From: Linyphia triangularis
Lineage: Eukaryota > Arthropoda > Arachnida > Araneae > Linyphiidae
Length of the DNA: 64,000 bases
Direction of reading: 5' to 3'
Assembly (NCBI GenBank): GCA_963978545.1
Contig: OZ021723.1
Span: 5,834,273-5,898,272, forward strand
The notes beneath the pieces are model-generated. The model made no database searches, had not been told where the DNA came from, and worked only from the letters and a program-made list of their open reading frames with translations. The translations under genes were made by a program, and so were the position numbers. Of the stretch, positions 11,052-21,699 are shown one piece after another. Each line of letters begins with the position of its first letter. Within the stretch, counting starts at the first letter, position 1.

Positions 11052-12194
11052 CATGTGCGTCGCCAGGAGGGTGCAAGGGAGTGCACTTGCACCCCCATAG
11101 ATTTTGAAAATTAAAATCTTAAAAATATGTTTAAATTTTTAATTATTTTTTACGTAACGTGCTGCCCAGCATAATGAATAAAGTATTAATTTGCTTTATT
11201 ATGATTTAAATTTTGTTTGAAAAAATATTTTTCTTTCTTCTTGAGAATCTTCCATTACAAACATAGACTCTATTTTTGTGATTTTTTTTTTTTTTTTTTT
11301 TAGCTGCGAGAAGGAATCAGTTATATATTTCGCGGCGACATCAGGTCTATTAGGAAAAAACTCCACGAGCACAGTTACAATTAGAAAGCTTTTTTATTTT
11401 TATTTTCAACGTAACAATCGTTGAAAAGTAGAATAATCTTGTGAAATTATTTCCGGTTGTAAATGACAAGAAATTGATTGTTTTTGGAAATTATGAGATT
11501 TTGAATTCTACTTTAGAAATACGTTAAGAGTACAGATCCAATATAAAAGGTTGAGAACAACTGGTTGTGCCCCCCGTATTGAATGACATGACTTCATTAT
11601 CAGATTTAAAAAGAGTAAACAATAACAGCAAAAAAAAAAAAAAAAAAAAAAAAGTAGTTTGCATATTAAAAAAAAAGTGTTTTTATCATGGATTTAATCG
11701 ATGGATTTGTCCGATTCGGACACGAACGTTTTCTCGACCTCAATATGTATTTCAATCTTCACGTCAAAAATATATTTACATGTAAATTTAAAAGACCAAG
11801 AAACAGAGGTAAGCTTCGATTTTGACATTTCCTGAATAGATAGCATCTTCCCATTTTCAATGCTTATCCATGCAAATATGTTCTAAATTTATATTGTTTG
11901 CGATTTTCAGAACTAAAAAATTTTCTTCTATAATGACATCCAAAATACTCTTTAAATGCAATATTTTTAATTCAGTATTTAAAGTAATAGCAATCAATTT
12001 ATTCTGCGACTTTTAATTTTATGTTTTTTTAATTATGTTTTTAATTAAAACGTTCTATATTTTAAACAAACCTTCCTTCGATAAAAAAAGAATAAAAAAT
12101 TATCAATAACTTAATTTATGATGGGTCAAAAATTGATTAGCACAAAATAAAATGGTTCTGTTCCCTCCTGCAAATAATCCTGCCTGCGCCAATG
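11052..12194. mobile_element. hAT-like non-autonomous element
   Basis: The left end is CATGTGCGTCGCCAGG; the right end, read inward on the other strand, is CATTGGCGCAGGCAGG. The flanks atcgctgt (11044-11051) and atcactgt (12195-12202) match at 7 of 8 bases, the expected hAT TSD length. The 1.14-kb interior is AT-rich with an A-run at about 11631-11653 and no transposase frame; the short frame across 11567-11785 runs through that A-run and is not a gene. Confidence 0.65.
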
Positions 12195-12202
12195 ATCACT
12201 GT

Positions 12203-13182
12203 ATCCGAAGTTATCTCCCTCGAAGCTTGTGTTGAAGCTGGATAATTAGTTTACTGTTGTTGGAAAAAGTTTTGTAAGCCTTTGATAGAAGAATATATTA
12301 CAATCTTTATTCACTAAAAACTGCATCATACTGAGAAAATAAAGAATAAAAAAATGTAACAAAGAAACTATATTGAAGATCGTGAATGATAACCCTATAT
12401 TTCAAAACGATCGTGTTACTTTAAGCTTTAAAATATATGTATTGGGACTTAGATGTGCTGAAACAAAATAAAATATAAGTCAATATGAACTCTTATATAT
12501 GCATAAAAAAGAAAGATTTTTTGAAACATTCCATGATGAAAACACTTAAAAATAATCGATTTTGTAAATTATAGTTTAAGGAAAAGTTTCTAATCAAATG
12601 CAATAGATGGCACCACCACCGACGTTATTGCTAATCGTAAAACAAGTTTGAGTGAAATGAGGTTGTTGAAGTATACTGGAGAACAATATAACGTTTTTTA
12701 AGCATAGTCTATATTGAGTATTACGACAGTGTTACCATACGAAATTTTGAAACTTTTCTCTACTAGTCTAAGCAATAATAGTAATAGCACCAAATGATTT
12801 TAAAATAAATATTTGAGTACAAAAAAGTACTTTCATGTTAAGAAAACTGTACGTGTTATTTTCGCATGGGCATTTGATAGAACTCTTACTCTAAAAATTT
12901 TTTGTGGTCTAACATTTTGCTAACAATTTAATTTATTGTAGAATTTGAAAATCATAGAGCTGAGCTAAATAGACTTTTGCTTTTTGATAGTTTTGTGTAA
13001 TTATAAACTGACTGAAGTCAATATTGAACTGGTCAATATTGAGAAACTTGTGTAAAAATCCCCCCCCCCACCCCTAAAAAAAAGAGTTGGTTTTATGTAC
13101 ATTAGTTTGACTTTAGTTCACTTTTTGGAAAATCTATCGAAATATTATTTGAGTTTTAGTGGTATTTAACAAATAAACAGGA
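12203..13182. other. No recognisable gene
   Basis: AT-rich, without a coding frame of note. A C-run lies at about 13059-13067. Confidence 0.5.
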
Positions 13183-13340
13183 GTACCAAAATTTGGTTTC
13201 CATTTAGCTGCAACCAACATTTGGTGCTTAGTTTCACGATTTAATGGTGCTTACCTCTGACCGTAAGCACCATTAAATCGTATAACGAAGTACTAAATGT
13301 TGGTTACAGGTAAATGGGAACCAATTTTTGGTGCAAGGTG
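13183..13340. repeat. Hairpin element, about 160 bp
   Basis: The arms 13183-13252 and about 13262-13338 are inverted copies (both carry cgatttaatggtgcttac or its complement) around a loop of about 10 bases. This is a MITE-like palindrome without clear target-site duplications. Confidence 0.75.
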
Positions 13341-13972
13341 GATCCAAATTTTTAACAGTGTACATCTGGCAACAGCCAAAAAACTTATATTCGTTATATT
13401 TTGATTTCCATATTATTTTCTAATGCCTGAAGTAATGCATGCTCCCAGTTTCACTTTTCTCCGCTTTAATTCCTCCAATACCCTTAAAATTATGGCGCTT
13501 AATATTGAGATTTGCATCTAGCTCATAAGTGGCATGTTTTTCAGCATAATGACATGACATTTTATTTTTAGGGTAATCAAAGCATTCTAGATCGAATGGA
13601 AAGATAAAAAACGGGGTTTGTATTGAAGTTTTCGGAGTTGGTGTTAAATTTACTTAGTAAACAGCCCCCAAGAAAAAGAATTTGCAGCATCCAGATAAAG
13701 AATCGTAAAAAAATCCCTTTCGTACGAACCACAGTAATTCTACGACTTTTAAAACCGAAAATATAGCCATTGTTCGGATTTTTTTTTTCCTTCTTTTTTT
13801 GCGAACTATACCCTTGAGTTGTAAAATAGAGCACATTTTAACCGATCGGATTATCATTATTTAAGATACTGTGTCCTTATGTACAATTGTCCTCAAATGC
13901 CCCTTTTGTTGAAATTTATCCTAAATAATAGTATCACAGATTTTAAATGCAACTTTGCCTTATTATAACTAA
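13341..13972. other. No recognisable gene before the LINE
   Basis: Two overlapping minus-strand frames across 13577-13857 are low-complexity and lysine-rich from an A/T-run and show no domain. The last 12 bases (13961-13972, tattataactaa) are the left target-site duplication of the LINE. Confidence 0.5.
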
Positions 13973-14155
13973 AACTCAGCCTAAGCCGGTCCCAAGCCCG
14001 GTTGAAAAAGGAGGAGGGTGCCTAAAAGCTGCCTTGGCATAGTCTGTTACTACCCTGACGATCTGCTGATGGTCGAAAGACCTAGGTAGATAAGACGGAT
14101 GTGACAGATGAACGGCAACCAAAATCCAAGGTGTGGATACCGTGCTTAAGAGAAT

Positions 14156-15757
14156 GTGAATGTCACATGGCAACCAGGGTTAAAGGTTGTCTCTAACGGT
14201 TCACCTCGTGAAGTGGCGAATCACGTTGTATTTAGCCTTCCGTCTGCACTGAGGGTCCATACAGGTGGTGACTCAAACTTACCCTCAGTCCTTGATAACA
14301 TATGGGAAATAAAAAAAAACAAAAAAATCGGCGGGTCAAACCGCAATACAAGTTTGGAGCAACCCAAACCCAGCCAAAGTGGACCTGGCTCTTCTGAGTC
14401 AACCACTGAGGTATGTGGCGAAGTTGTTCCAAGCACCAAAACAACTGTCGATAGTGGTCCCTCGGGGCCCACGACAAGTAACCAACCATCTGTCGATAGT
14501 GGTCCCTCGGGGCCCGCGACAAATCTAACCGGAGACTCCCTTAGCTCTCTACCCGAATGGTCATCTATGACGCGTTCCCAAAAGAACAAACATAGAAGGC
14601 AAGTGGCTCGTCAGCGTCTTAACGCTGAAACTGGAGTTAACACTGCACAACATCGCAGTACAACTCCAGCGGGTAAAAGAGGTAGGGTCAGTGAAACCAC
14701 CCCTTCCCCATCCACAGGTGCACAGGCTAAAAGACCGAGGACGGCTGAGTCCTCATCCTATAGCCAAGCTGCTACCGGGGTGAAGATGGCAATCGTCCGT
14801 GATAACTTCCCGGACGGCACCTTGTCACCCGATGATGCCCTGATCATACAAGGTGACATCAATAAGGTCATTGACACAGAGGATGTCGCCCGGGAGGCCC
14901 CCCAGATTTTAAATTCGGGTGTGCTAAACGGTGCTTTGATGATCCTCTGTGCCAATGACTACACTGTTGCTTGGCTGGTCAGAAACTACGAAGGTAGGGC
15001 TATAAGCAAAGATCTAAAGGTCCAGGTGAAGAAGGCATAGGACCTACCGAGACCCGTAAAGATGGCTCTCAAATCCCGGGATATACTCACCACAGATGGG
15101 GAGGTCCTGCTCAGGCGAATTGCCCGCCTGAATGCAGGCCTCAACACTGCTGAATGGAAAATCCGGGAGAGAAAAATCGTCGGTGATCATGCATACATCA
15201 GATGGATCATCGAGATGGACCTCAAATCCTCCAAGTACATCAGGGAGAAAAATTTTGAGATCTTTACGGGGAGCTTCGGTAAAGGTTTATTAAAGATCAT
15301 CAGCGACCCTAATGTTGCTCGTGTGTCCCCTCCGTCTGCTGCTGTGGGTAAACCACTGGCGGAATCCAGCGATGTGGCCCAACAGCCCGCGTTGGAGACC
15401 GCCGTAATGAAACCTCCTGTTGAATCCGATGGTGTGGTCGAAAGGCCCGCATCGGATGACGCAATGGAGGAATCATTGGCACCTTCGGAGAAGGACGTAC
15501 GGTTAACGTCTATGCAACTAGCCACTGATGATATGGAGGTCGTTCAAGATCCAACGGAAACGACCCCATCAGTAAGTACTGGAGCGGAGGTTCAAAAAAC
15601 CCCATCTCCTTCTAGTCCTATTAGTGATTCTTCTGGATCACTATATAAAGTTTTTGGCGATCTCGATTTCTCAGATTCGGGATCCGATATTACAATTGTG
15701 TCTGTTTCCCCCACTAAGGAGGACACAGTACTAAAAGAGAAGGAATCTTCTGAGTAG
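14156..15757 (+). CDS. LINE ORF1 protein (DUF4780-like), broken by one in-frame TAG
   Basis: Two open frames, 14156-15040 (294 codons) and 15062-15757 (231 codons), lie in the same frame; the only break is a TAG at 15038-15040. The 21 bases between that stop and the second ATG translate to DLPRPVK, which continues the domain, so this was one protein of about 533 residues. Residues 1-200 are Ser/Thr/Pro-rich with a short internal duplication (VDSGPSGP twice, about residues 98-120) and basic clusters (KNKHRRQVARQR, KRGR, KRPR) that could bind nucleic acid or act as nuclear signals. From about residue 209 to 380 it resembles DUF4780, a domain I associate with ORF1 products of such elements; its core motifs are visible on both sides of the stop (AIVRDNFPDG, GALMILC, then LNAGLNTAEW). 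The C-terminal part is acidic and Pro/Ser-rich. No CCHC knuckles are visible. The stop may be a disabling mutation or a read-through site. Confidence 0.85.
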
Positions 15758-15783
15758 GGTAACAGCTTTATTAATTTTAATTC

Positions 15784-18700
15784 ATGTCTGAAACCCAAAA
15801 GAAGACGAGCAAAACCATCAAGGTTGCTCAAATTAATCTTCATCATAGCCGGTCAGCAACTGCTTTAGTCAATAAAAGACTGGTAGAAGGAAGGATAGAT
15901 ATTGCCTTGATACAGGAACCCTGGGTCAACAAGGGTAAAATCCTAGGCCTAGGTAACTGTGGGAACCTATTCTTTGATCGCTCAAGTAGTAAACCGAGAG
16001 CTTGTATAATTACAAATAAAAATATTAATGCTCTTCTTATAGCCGACCCACTGGATAGTGATAATGTAGCTATCAAGTTAATCAGCGAAAATGGAGATAT
16101 TACTTATATTATGTCAGTTTATCTTCCATACGAGGATGAAATTCCTCTAACAACCTCAGCCAGAAGCTTTGTTGAGCGTTGCTCACATTCTGGGATGAAG
16201 GTCATTGTGGGTTGCGATGCTAATGCACACCACACTATTTGGGGCAGTACTAACTGCAACAAAAGAGGTGAGGATCTAATTGAATTTTTCTTAAGCAATA
16301 ATCTGTATATCCTCAATACTGGTAATAAACCAACATTTGTTACTAGCAATAGAAAGGAGGTTATTGACATAACCTTCTGTAATAATAAAGCAGTCAACTG
16401 CATACAGGATTGGCATGTTTCTGAATGTATTACACTATCAGACCATAAACTAATCCAAATGTCCATTACAGGCCCTGCACTTATAACTCAGCAGGGAAGG
16501 CGGAATCCCAGACACACCAACTGGGATTCCTATCGGGAGGACCTTCGGCTTCTCCTAGAAGGTAAGAGCTTTAATTTTCCTTCACTGGTGGACCTGGAGC
16601 TGGCGGTTGACTCTGTACAACGGTCCATCCTCCTAGCCTACCAGTTAAATTGTAAAGCTGTCACGACTGGGATACCAAGGCGAGTTCCTTGGTGGAACAA
16701 AAACCTTAGTGCATTGCGTAAAACCTGCAGAAAGCTCTTTAACAGAGCCAAAAAAACAGGCGAGTGGTCAAAGCATAAAGATGCACTCACCAGCTATAAT
16801 AAGGCCATTAGAAAAAGTAAAGAAGAATCGTGGAGAGACTTCTGTGGCCAGGCGGACAACATGTCCAGTGCAGCTAGACTGACCAAAATCCTGTCAAAGG
16901 ACAGTCAGTGCCAACTGGGTTCCATCAGAAAGGATGATGGCACATACACGGAAGATGGCAAAAGTACACTAGCAGAAATGCTTAGAATACACTTTCCTGA
17001 CTCCACAGTCGCAAACTCAAATGACATGCCTGCCATTCCCAATCTTACACTATCACGTAGTAAAAAAGAGGACTGGGCTATGGCAAAGAGTATAATTACT
17101 CCAAACAGAATTAAATGGGCTATTAATTCGTTCAAGCCCTTCAAATCACCTGGGGCTGACGATATTATACCAGCTCAACTCCAACATGGCAAAGATATTA
17201 TTATGCCACACCTATGCAGAATCTTTAGATCATGTATAGTATATGGCTATATACCACATGCATGGAGAACCTGTAAAGTTATCTTTATACCCAAACCAGG
17301 AAAGTCATGCTACAATGAAGCCAAAGCCTTCAGACCTATTAGCCTGACTTCTTTCCTCCTTAAGACTCTGGAGAAATTGATTGACAGGTATATCAGAGAT
17401 GAGGTTTTAAAAGCTAAACCCTTATCGAGATTTCAACATGCATATCAACCTGGGAAATCTACAGAGACTGCCCTATACGACCTTATTACGGTACTAGATA
17501 GGGCAGTCAATGGAAAGGAAATAGCCATGGCGACCTTTCTGGATATTGAGGGGGCTTTTGATAGAGTCCCAACGAATGTAATCAACAATGCCCTTCTCAA
17601 AAGAAATGTTAATTCAAGCGTATGTACCTGGATTAAAAATATGCTTGAAACCAGATTGGCTCAAGCCTCTCTTCTGGGAGACTCGCTCACTGTGGAGAAT
17701 TGTAAAGGATGTCCACAAGGAGGAGTGTTGTCACCACTACTATGGAGTCTGGTGGTTGACGAACTCTTAAACAGAATTAATTTTTTGGGCTTGCATTGTC
17801 TAGGCTATGCTGATGACATAACACTGGTCGTAAGAGGTAAATTCCAGAATACTGTAACTGACCTCATGAGCACTGCTCTAAAAAAGGTAGAAAAATGGTG
17901 CAAAGAGGTAGGTTTGTCGGTTAACCCCAACAAGACCAACCTAACAGTGTTCACTAGGAAAAGAATACTCGATATGCAAACCATAAAATTCTTTGGGAAA
18001 CCACTTGCATATTCAGAAGAGGTTAAGTATTTAGGGGTTATCTTTGATAAAACCTTGACATGGAAGCCTCATCTCCAATACTGCACCAACAAAGCCAAAC
18101 GAGTGTTTTGGGCCTGCAGACGTGCTATTGGAAACAACTGGGGCTTGTCACCAAAAATGGTGCTCTGGATATATACTGGAGTGATTACTCCAATGATATC
18201 TTATGGGGCCATTGCCTGGGGAAATAGAACCCATAATGAAACTGTGAAAAAAGAACTCACTAGTTTACAAAGAATGACAACCATTGCAATTACAAATGCA
18301 ATGAGAACTACTCCCTCACAGAGTCTAGAAATTCTCCTAGATTTTCTACCACTACACAAACAAGTAGAATTAGAGGTTGTTTTGTGTTCACGACGGCTAA
18401 AACTCATGGGTTTATGGAAAACATCCTATGAATTACCTTTGTTTAAAAATATTCAGACACAGGTAAAAGAACATCCATGTTTAACTATGAGTTCTGACTG
18501 GATGTTAAAGCAATATTGCTTTAAAGCCAAATACAATATCATCTTCCCGTCCAGAGAAAACTGGAGATTTCCCTCCAATCTGACTAGGAGAGGAGATGAA
18601 ATTTGGTATACAGATGGTTCAAAGACATCTTATGGCACTGGCTCAGGTGTCTTCTGTCCTAACAGAAAAATAAAGCTTTCTTTCTCTCTGGGCAAGTTGG

Positions 18701-19428
18701 CTACTGTATTTCAGGCTGAGGTTCTTGCAATTACGGCATGTGCCTACAATTGCCTAGATAGAGGAGTTGTTAAGAAGGTCATAAAGATTTTCTCTGACAG
18801 CCAGGCTACACTAATGGCTTTAAAGAGTCACTGCTTTACCTCTAAAGCAGTGTGGGAATGCCACAATGCACTTGTAAACCTAGCTGAGGGTAACAAGGTT
18901 TCTCTTCTCTGGGTTCCTGGTCACTGTGACATTGAAGGAAATGAAATGGCAGACCAATTAGCCAAACAAGGATCTAAAATATCCTTTATTGGTCCAGAAC
19001 CTGTTTTGGGTCTGCCCCATAATGCGGTCAGGAAAACTATCAAAAGCTTTTTATTGACTGAATCCTATCAAGCTTGGCTTGAATCTAAAGACCAAAGACA
19101 AGCCAAAGAGCTCAATCAACAGTCACCCTGGAATAGATCGAGGGAGCTAGTAAAATTGAGCAGAAAAGAGATCAAGGTTGCTGTAGGCCTTTTAACTGGA
19201 CACTGCACCTTAAATAGACATCTTAATCTGATAGGTGTTATAGATGACCCACTATGCAGAGGCTGTCGTATGACAGAGGAGAGCTCTACACATGTGCTAT
19301 GCAATTGTGACTACTACTCTGCCCAAAGATTTGAACATCTAGGATACCATTGTATCGACCCCTGGGAATTATCAAATGTTCCAATCAGGTCTATACTGAA
19401 ATTTATTTCAGCAACCGGTCTTCTTTAG
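15784..19428 (+). CDS. LINE ORF2: endonuclease, reverse transcriptase, RNase H
   Basis: This intact 1214-residue polyprotein would nick the target and copy the element's RNA by target-primed reverse transcription in the nucleus. Endonuclease/exonuclease/phosphatase domain, about residues 12-230: QINLHHS with Asn18, IQEPW with Glu45, CDANAHH (144-150) and SDH (219-221), all catalytic motifs kept. Reverse transcriptase, about 480-760: FRPISLTS near 515, FLDIEGAFDR (585-594) with Asp587, GCPQGGVLSP, then YADD (675-678) with both aspartates. RNase H, about 935-1070: Asp944 (YTDGS), Glu979 (QAEVLA), Asp1005 (SDSQA), His1047 and Asp1057 (GHCDIEGNEMAD). C-terminal zinc knuckle: Cys1158, Cys1161, His1170, Cys1175. 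The chosen ATG is the first in frame and lies 26 bp after the ORF1 stop. No stop or frameshift was seen, so enzymatic competence is plausible. RNase H separates it from typical jockey or L1 elements. Confidence 0.95.
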   Translation: MSETQKKTSKTIKVAQINLHHSRSATALVNKRLVEGRIDIALIQEPWVNKGKILGLGNCGNLFFDRSSSKPRACIITNKNINALLIADPLDSDNVAIKLISENGDITYIMSVYLPYEDEIPLTTSARSFVERCSHSGMKVIVGCDANAHHTIWGSTNCNKRGEDLIEFFLSNNLYILNTGNKPTFVTSNRKEVIDITFCNNKAVNCIQDWHVSECITLSDHKLIQMSITGPALITQQGRRNPRHTNWDSYREDLRLLLEGKSFNFPSLVDLELAVDSVQRSILLAYQLNCKAVTTGIPRRVPWWNKNLSALRKTCRKLFNRAKKTGEWSKHKDALTSYNKAIRKSKEESWRDFCGQADNMSSAARLTKILSKDSQCQLGSIRKDDGTYTEDGKSTLAEMLRIHFPDSTVANSNDMPAIPNLTLSRSKKEDWAMAKSIITPNRIKWAINSFKPFKSPGADDIIPAQLQHGKDIIMPHLCRIFRSCIVYGYIPHAWRTCKVIFIPKPGKSCYNEAKAFRPISLTSFLLKTLEKLIDRYIRDEVLKAKPLSRFQHAYQPGKSTETALYDLITVLDRAVNGKEIAMATFLDIEGAFDRVPTNVINNALLKRNVNSSVCTWIKNMLETRLAQASLLGDSLTVENCKGCPQGGVLSPLLWSLVVDELLNRINFLGLHCLGYADDITLVVRGKFQNTVTDLMSTALKKVEKWCKEVGLSVNPNKTNLTVFTRKRILDMQTIKFFGKPLAYSEEVKYLGVIFDKTLTWKPHLQYCTNKAKRVFWACRRAIGNNWGLSPKMVLWIYTGVITPMISYGAIAWGNRTHNETVKKELTSLQRMTTIAITNAMRTTPSQSLEILLDFLPLHKQVELEVVLCSRRLKLMGLWKTSYELPLFKNIQTQVKEHPCLTMSSDWMLKQYCFKAKYNIIFPSRENWRFPSNLTRRGDEIWYTDGSKTSYGTGSGVFCPNRKIKLSFSLGKLATVFQAEVLAITACAYNCLDRGVVKKVIKIFSDSQATLMALKSHCFTSKAVWECHNALVNLAEGNKVSLLWVPGHCDIEGNEMADQLAKQGSKISFIGPEPVLGLPHNAVRKTIKSFLLTESYQAWLESKDQRQAKELNQQSPWNRSRELVKLSRKEIKVAVGLLTGHCTLNRHLNLIGVIDDPLCRGCRMTEESSTHVLCNCDYYSAQRFEHLGYHCIDPWELSNVPIRSILKFISATGLL

Positions 19429-19589
19429 ATCATTAGGGGGTTTCAGTACAATAGACTTAAGTCGCGGTGCTGGTACTCGATTGAGTCACCCCCATTCACA
19501 AGTCATAAGTCATATTATAACTAATAAAAGTATCCCAATCAATAGTTCAATATTATTGCTAGACAATTTGAAAAGGGACATAACTGTTT

Positions 19590-20265
19590 CATATAACACA
19601 TTCACTGTCGATCACATCTCAGCGCAGAATGTCGGGTTGTTCCCAGTAGCCTGTCCATATCAGTTTATACCATAGATATAAATAAACAACTGGATAGACT
19701 GCTTAACGCTGGGAAAATGAAACCGTTGCCAGATGCTGTTGGTGGGATAAAAAATATGGACAGCCGAGGATTGAAAATAAAATTTTGGGTTATACACAGC
19801 AGAAATGTCAATAGTAGACCTTAATTAGTAACAATGTGCAACAAATATATATACTCTAGCATTTTAAAAGGTTTTTCGCATTTCCATCCAACTATAAAAG
19901 TGAACTGTGATTGGTTAGTCTTCCCACCAGCTTCGCAATCCCCGGCGCGTTTTTCTCTTTGCATTGACAATGGTGCAGTCTATCCAGTTGTTTATCTATT
20001 CTATATCAATGGTCTATACCCGGTTGGAGTTGCCGTTCTTTGATGGAATTACCAGAAACTGTTTTTTAAAAACGAAAGCTTCCAGCTAACCGTATGGATG
20101 AAGTCAAGATATATCTGATATTTATGTCCCACGACAAATATTTTTTTGTTACTTCAGTTAATTGCAGCATAAGAGGCAACTCCAATCCGGTGCAGTCTGA
20201 TCGGGACAGACTACTGGGGAGTAACAAGACATTCCGCGCTGATACGTGATCGGCAGAAAATGTGT
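19590..20265. repeat. Inverted arms around a Mutator-like MITE
   Basis: The block taacacattcactgtcgatc through ctgtccatatcag (19594-19665) recurs in reverse complement at about 20195-20262 with moderate divergence. The 19672-20011 MITE is inserted within the loop. The arms look like the remains of an older hairpin element; no outer TSD was found. Confidence 0.65.
19672..20011 (+). mobile_element. Mutator-like MITE, copy 2 (uninterrupted)
   Basis: This 340-bp copy has the same inverted ends as copies at 10590 and 58073 and a 9-bp duplication gtttatacc / gtctatacc (19663-19671, 20012-20020) with one mismatch. At the position where copy 3 holds a Helitron this copy reads accttaattagtaa without interruption, giving the empty target. 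No gene inside. Confidence 0.85.
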
Positions 20266-20617
20266 TAAAATAAATTTGTAGCATACAAATGGTAAAGTTA
20301 TAATGATATTCAACCAATTTAGACCAGATTAATTTTGAAGCTGAGTATGGTCTGATATGATTTTAAAAAGTGATCTTGATGCATGAATTGATCCAAGGTC
20401 GAAGTATATTTGAATTTGCTTTTTAGCTGGATAGGTTTACCTCATGACAAGTAGCTTTTTCATTACAGAATCAATTGAAACTTTCGTCGAAATGGAAAGT
20501 GACTACTCCAAAGAGCATTCATTCATCTTCATCCAGTTCATGGTAAAAACTTGACGACGAAGATTTTAAAAAATATCAGTAATTATTTTTTACAGTGAAA
20601 TCTAAATCGGCAGTAGA
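20266..20617. other. No recognisable gene
   Basis: Ordinary AT-rich sequence between the old inverted arm and the next mobile element; no coding frame or repeat seen. Confidence 0.5.
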
Positions 20618-21476
20618 ACAATTACCCATATGTATACATAGGGTAATGAAAGTATAGCATTCGGTCAAAGTCAAAAAAAAAAAAAAAAAAAAAAAAAAAA
20701 CATGATTTTTTTTTTTGTGCATTTCTCCGCATTTTGGAAGATCCTGATTTCAAAAAAATTATCTACAAAAAATGTCTGTCTGTGTGTATGTGTACTTGTG
20801 TACGTGGTCAGCATAACTCCCGAACAAATTAACCTACCCTATTCCAATTTGGTGTGCGGGTTGGTGATGACACAAGGTTGGTTGGTTGGTTGTATTCAGA
20901 TTATCTGGCGCCGTTAGCAACACGAGGGCTATAATGCGCCGAAACATTTCGTCATTAGACAAGCCAACATACATTTACAAACACCCATGCCAACACGGGA
21001 CTCGGAACCCGCAACCTCGCGGTCTAGAAGCCAGCACGCTAAACACTATACCGTTTGGTCGGCGATGACACAAGGACCTACCATTAAGGTTTTCGTCAAA
21101 ATCGTCATAAGGAAGCTGCCATTGAAAAAAAAATCATGTTTTTCAGTAATTACTAAGAAACTGCTCTAACGATTTCAATAAAAAATCGTTGTAGTAATGC
21201 CTCTTAAGATGTTCTAAACATCCCCACCTCTGAAATTCCCATAAAAATGCTTTAATGGCGTAAAAAGTTGAAAAACGAATGCTTTCAGCACAGAGTCCTC
21301 TGTCGTTGAGCATACCTCATCAACGATCGTTTTTTCTTCTCTCCTCGGTTTTGTTTATAAGAAAGGATATTATAAGGGTGTTGGTTTTTTTTTTTTAAAT
21401 AAAAACTGTAAATGACACAAATTGACATCAGTATTATAGTACAATTGAAAGTTGTGCGATGTTCCAACCCCCCTAG
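20618..21476 (+). mobile_element. Helentron-like element, copy 1
   Basis: It starts near attacccatatgtatacat and ends gttgtgcgatgttccaac...CCCTAG at 21476 followed by a host T. Close to the 3' end it carries acaattgaaagt, the complement of the 5' actttcaatta block present in sister copies, so the inverted repeat is subterminal on the 3' side only. This asymmetry plus CTAG/T is what I know of Helentron/Helitron2-type non-autonomous elements. The 5' end is damaged. An A-run lies at 20672-20700 and a SINE is nested at 20878-21063. No helicase or Rep gene. Confidence 0.65.
20878..21063 (-). mobile_element. SINE family A, copy 2 (nested)
   Basis: Complete copy with head at the right and (AACC) tail at the left, flanked by the 12-bp duplication gatgacacaagg (20866-20877, 21064-21075). 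It interrupts a Helentron-like element whose relatives (for example near 47565-47580) keep the site unbroken. Confidence 0.92.
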
Positions 21477-21699
21477 TTAATTTATTGATTTCATTCTGCA
21501 AGACATATTATACATTTTACTGCATGGTAACACTGAATGAAAATATGGCACGTTTAATAGTGATAAGTTATAGAGCAGTCTTCGATTTCAATAGTTAAAA
21601 TGAATATGATATGAATACCATTTTAAATTAACAATTAAATGACGTACACAAAATTGCTTCAAAATTGAAGCTGTGCATAGAGTTTCAGAAAAAGAGTAA

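Larger units (their letters stand above)
13973..19512 (+). mobile_element. Full-length non-LTR retrotransposon (LINE), EEP-RT-RNase H type
   Basis: This 5.54-kb insertion is bounded by identical 12-bp duplications, TATTATAACTAA, at 13961-13972 and 19513-19524. Layout: 5' UTR (13973-14155), ORF1 (14156-15757, with one internal TAG), a 26-bp gap, ORF2 (15784-19428), and an 84-bp 3' UTR. The 3' UTR can pair gggggt (19436) with accccc near 19488. There is no poly(A) tail; the element ends in a short direct repeat of aagtcat (19500-19512). ORF order, apurinic-type endonuclease, RNase H and non-poly(A) end fit the LOA/I/R1 group; phylogeny would be needed to say which. The left boundary is inferred from the TSD. 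The long intact ORF2 and unchanged TSDs indicate a young copy. Confidence 0.92.

Noticed and set aside
13973..14060. Self-cleaving HDV-like ribozyme in the LINE 5' UTR (ccggtcccaagcccgg)
   Set aside because: The GGTCCCA motif is suggestive, but I could not assemble the required nested double pseudoknot by eye. A descriptor-based structure search would decide.
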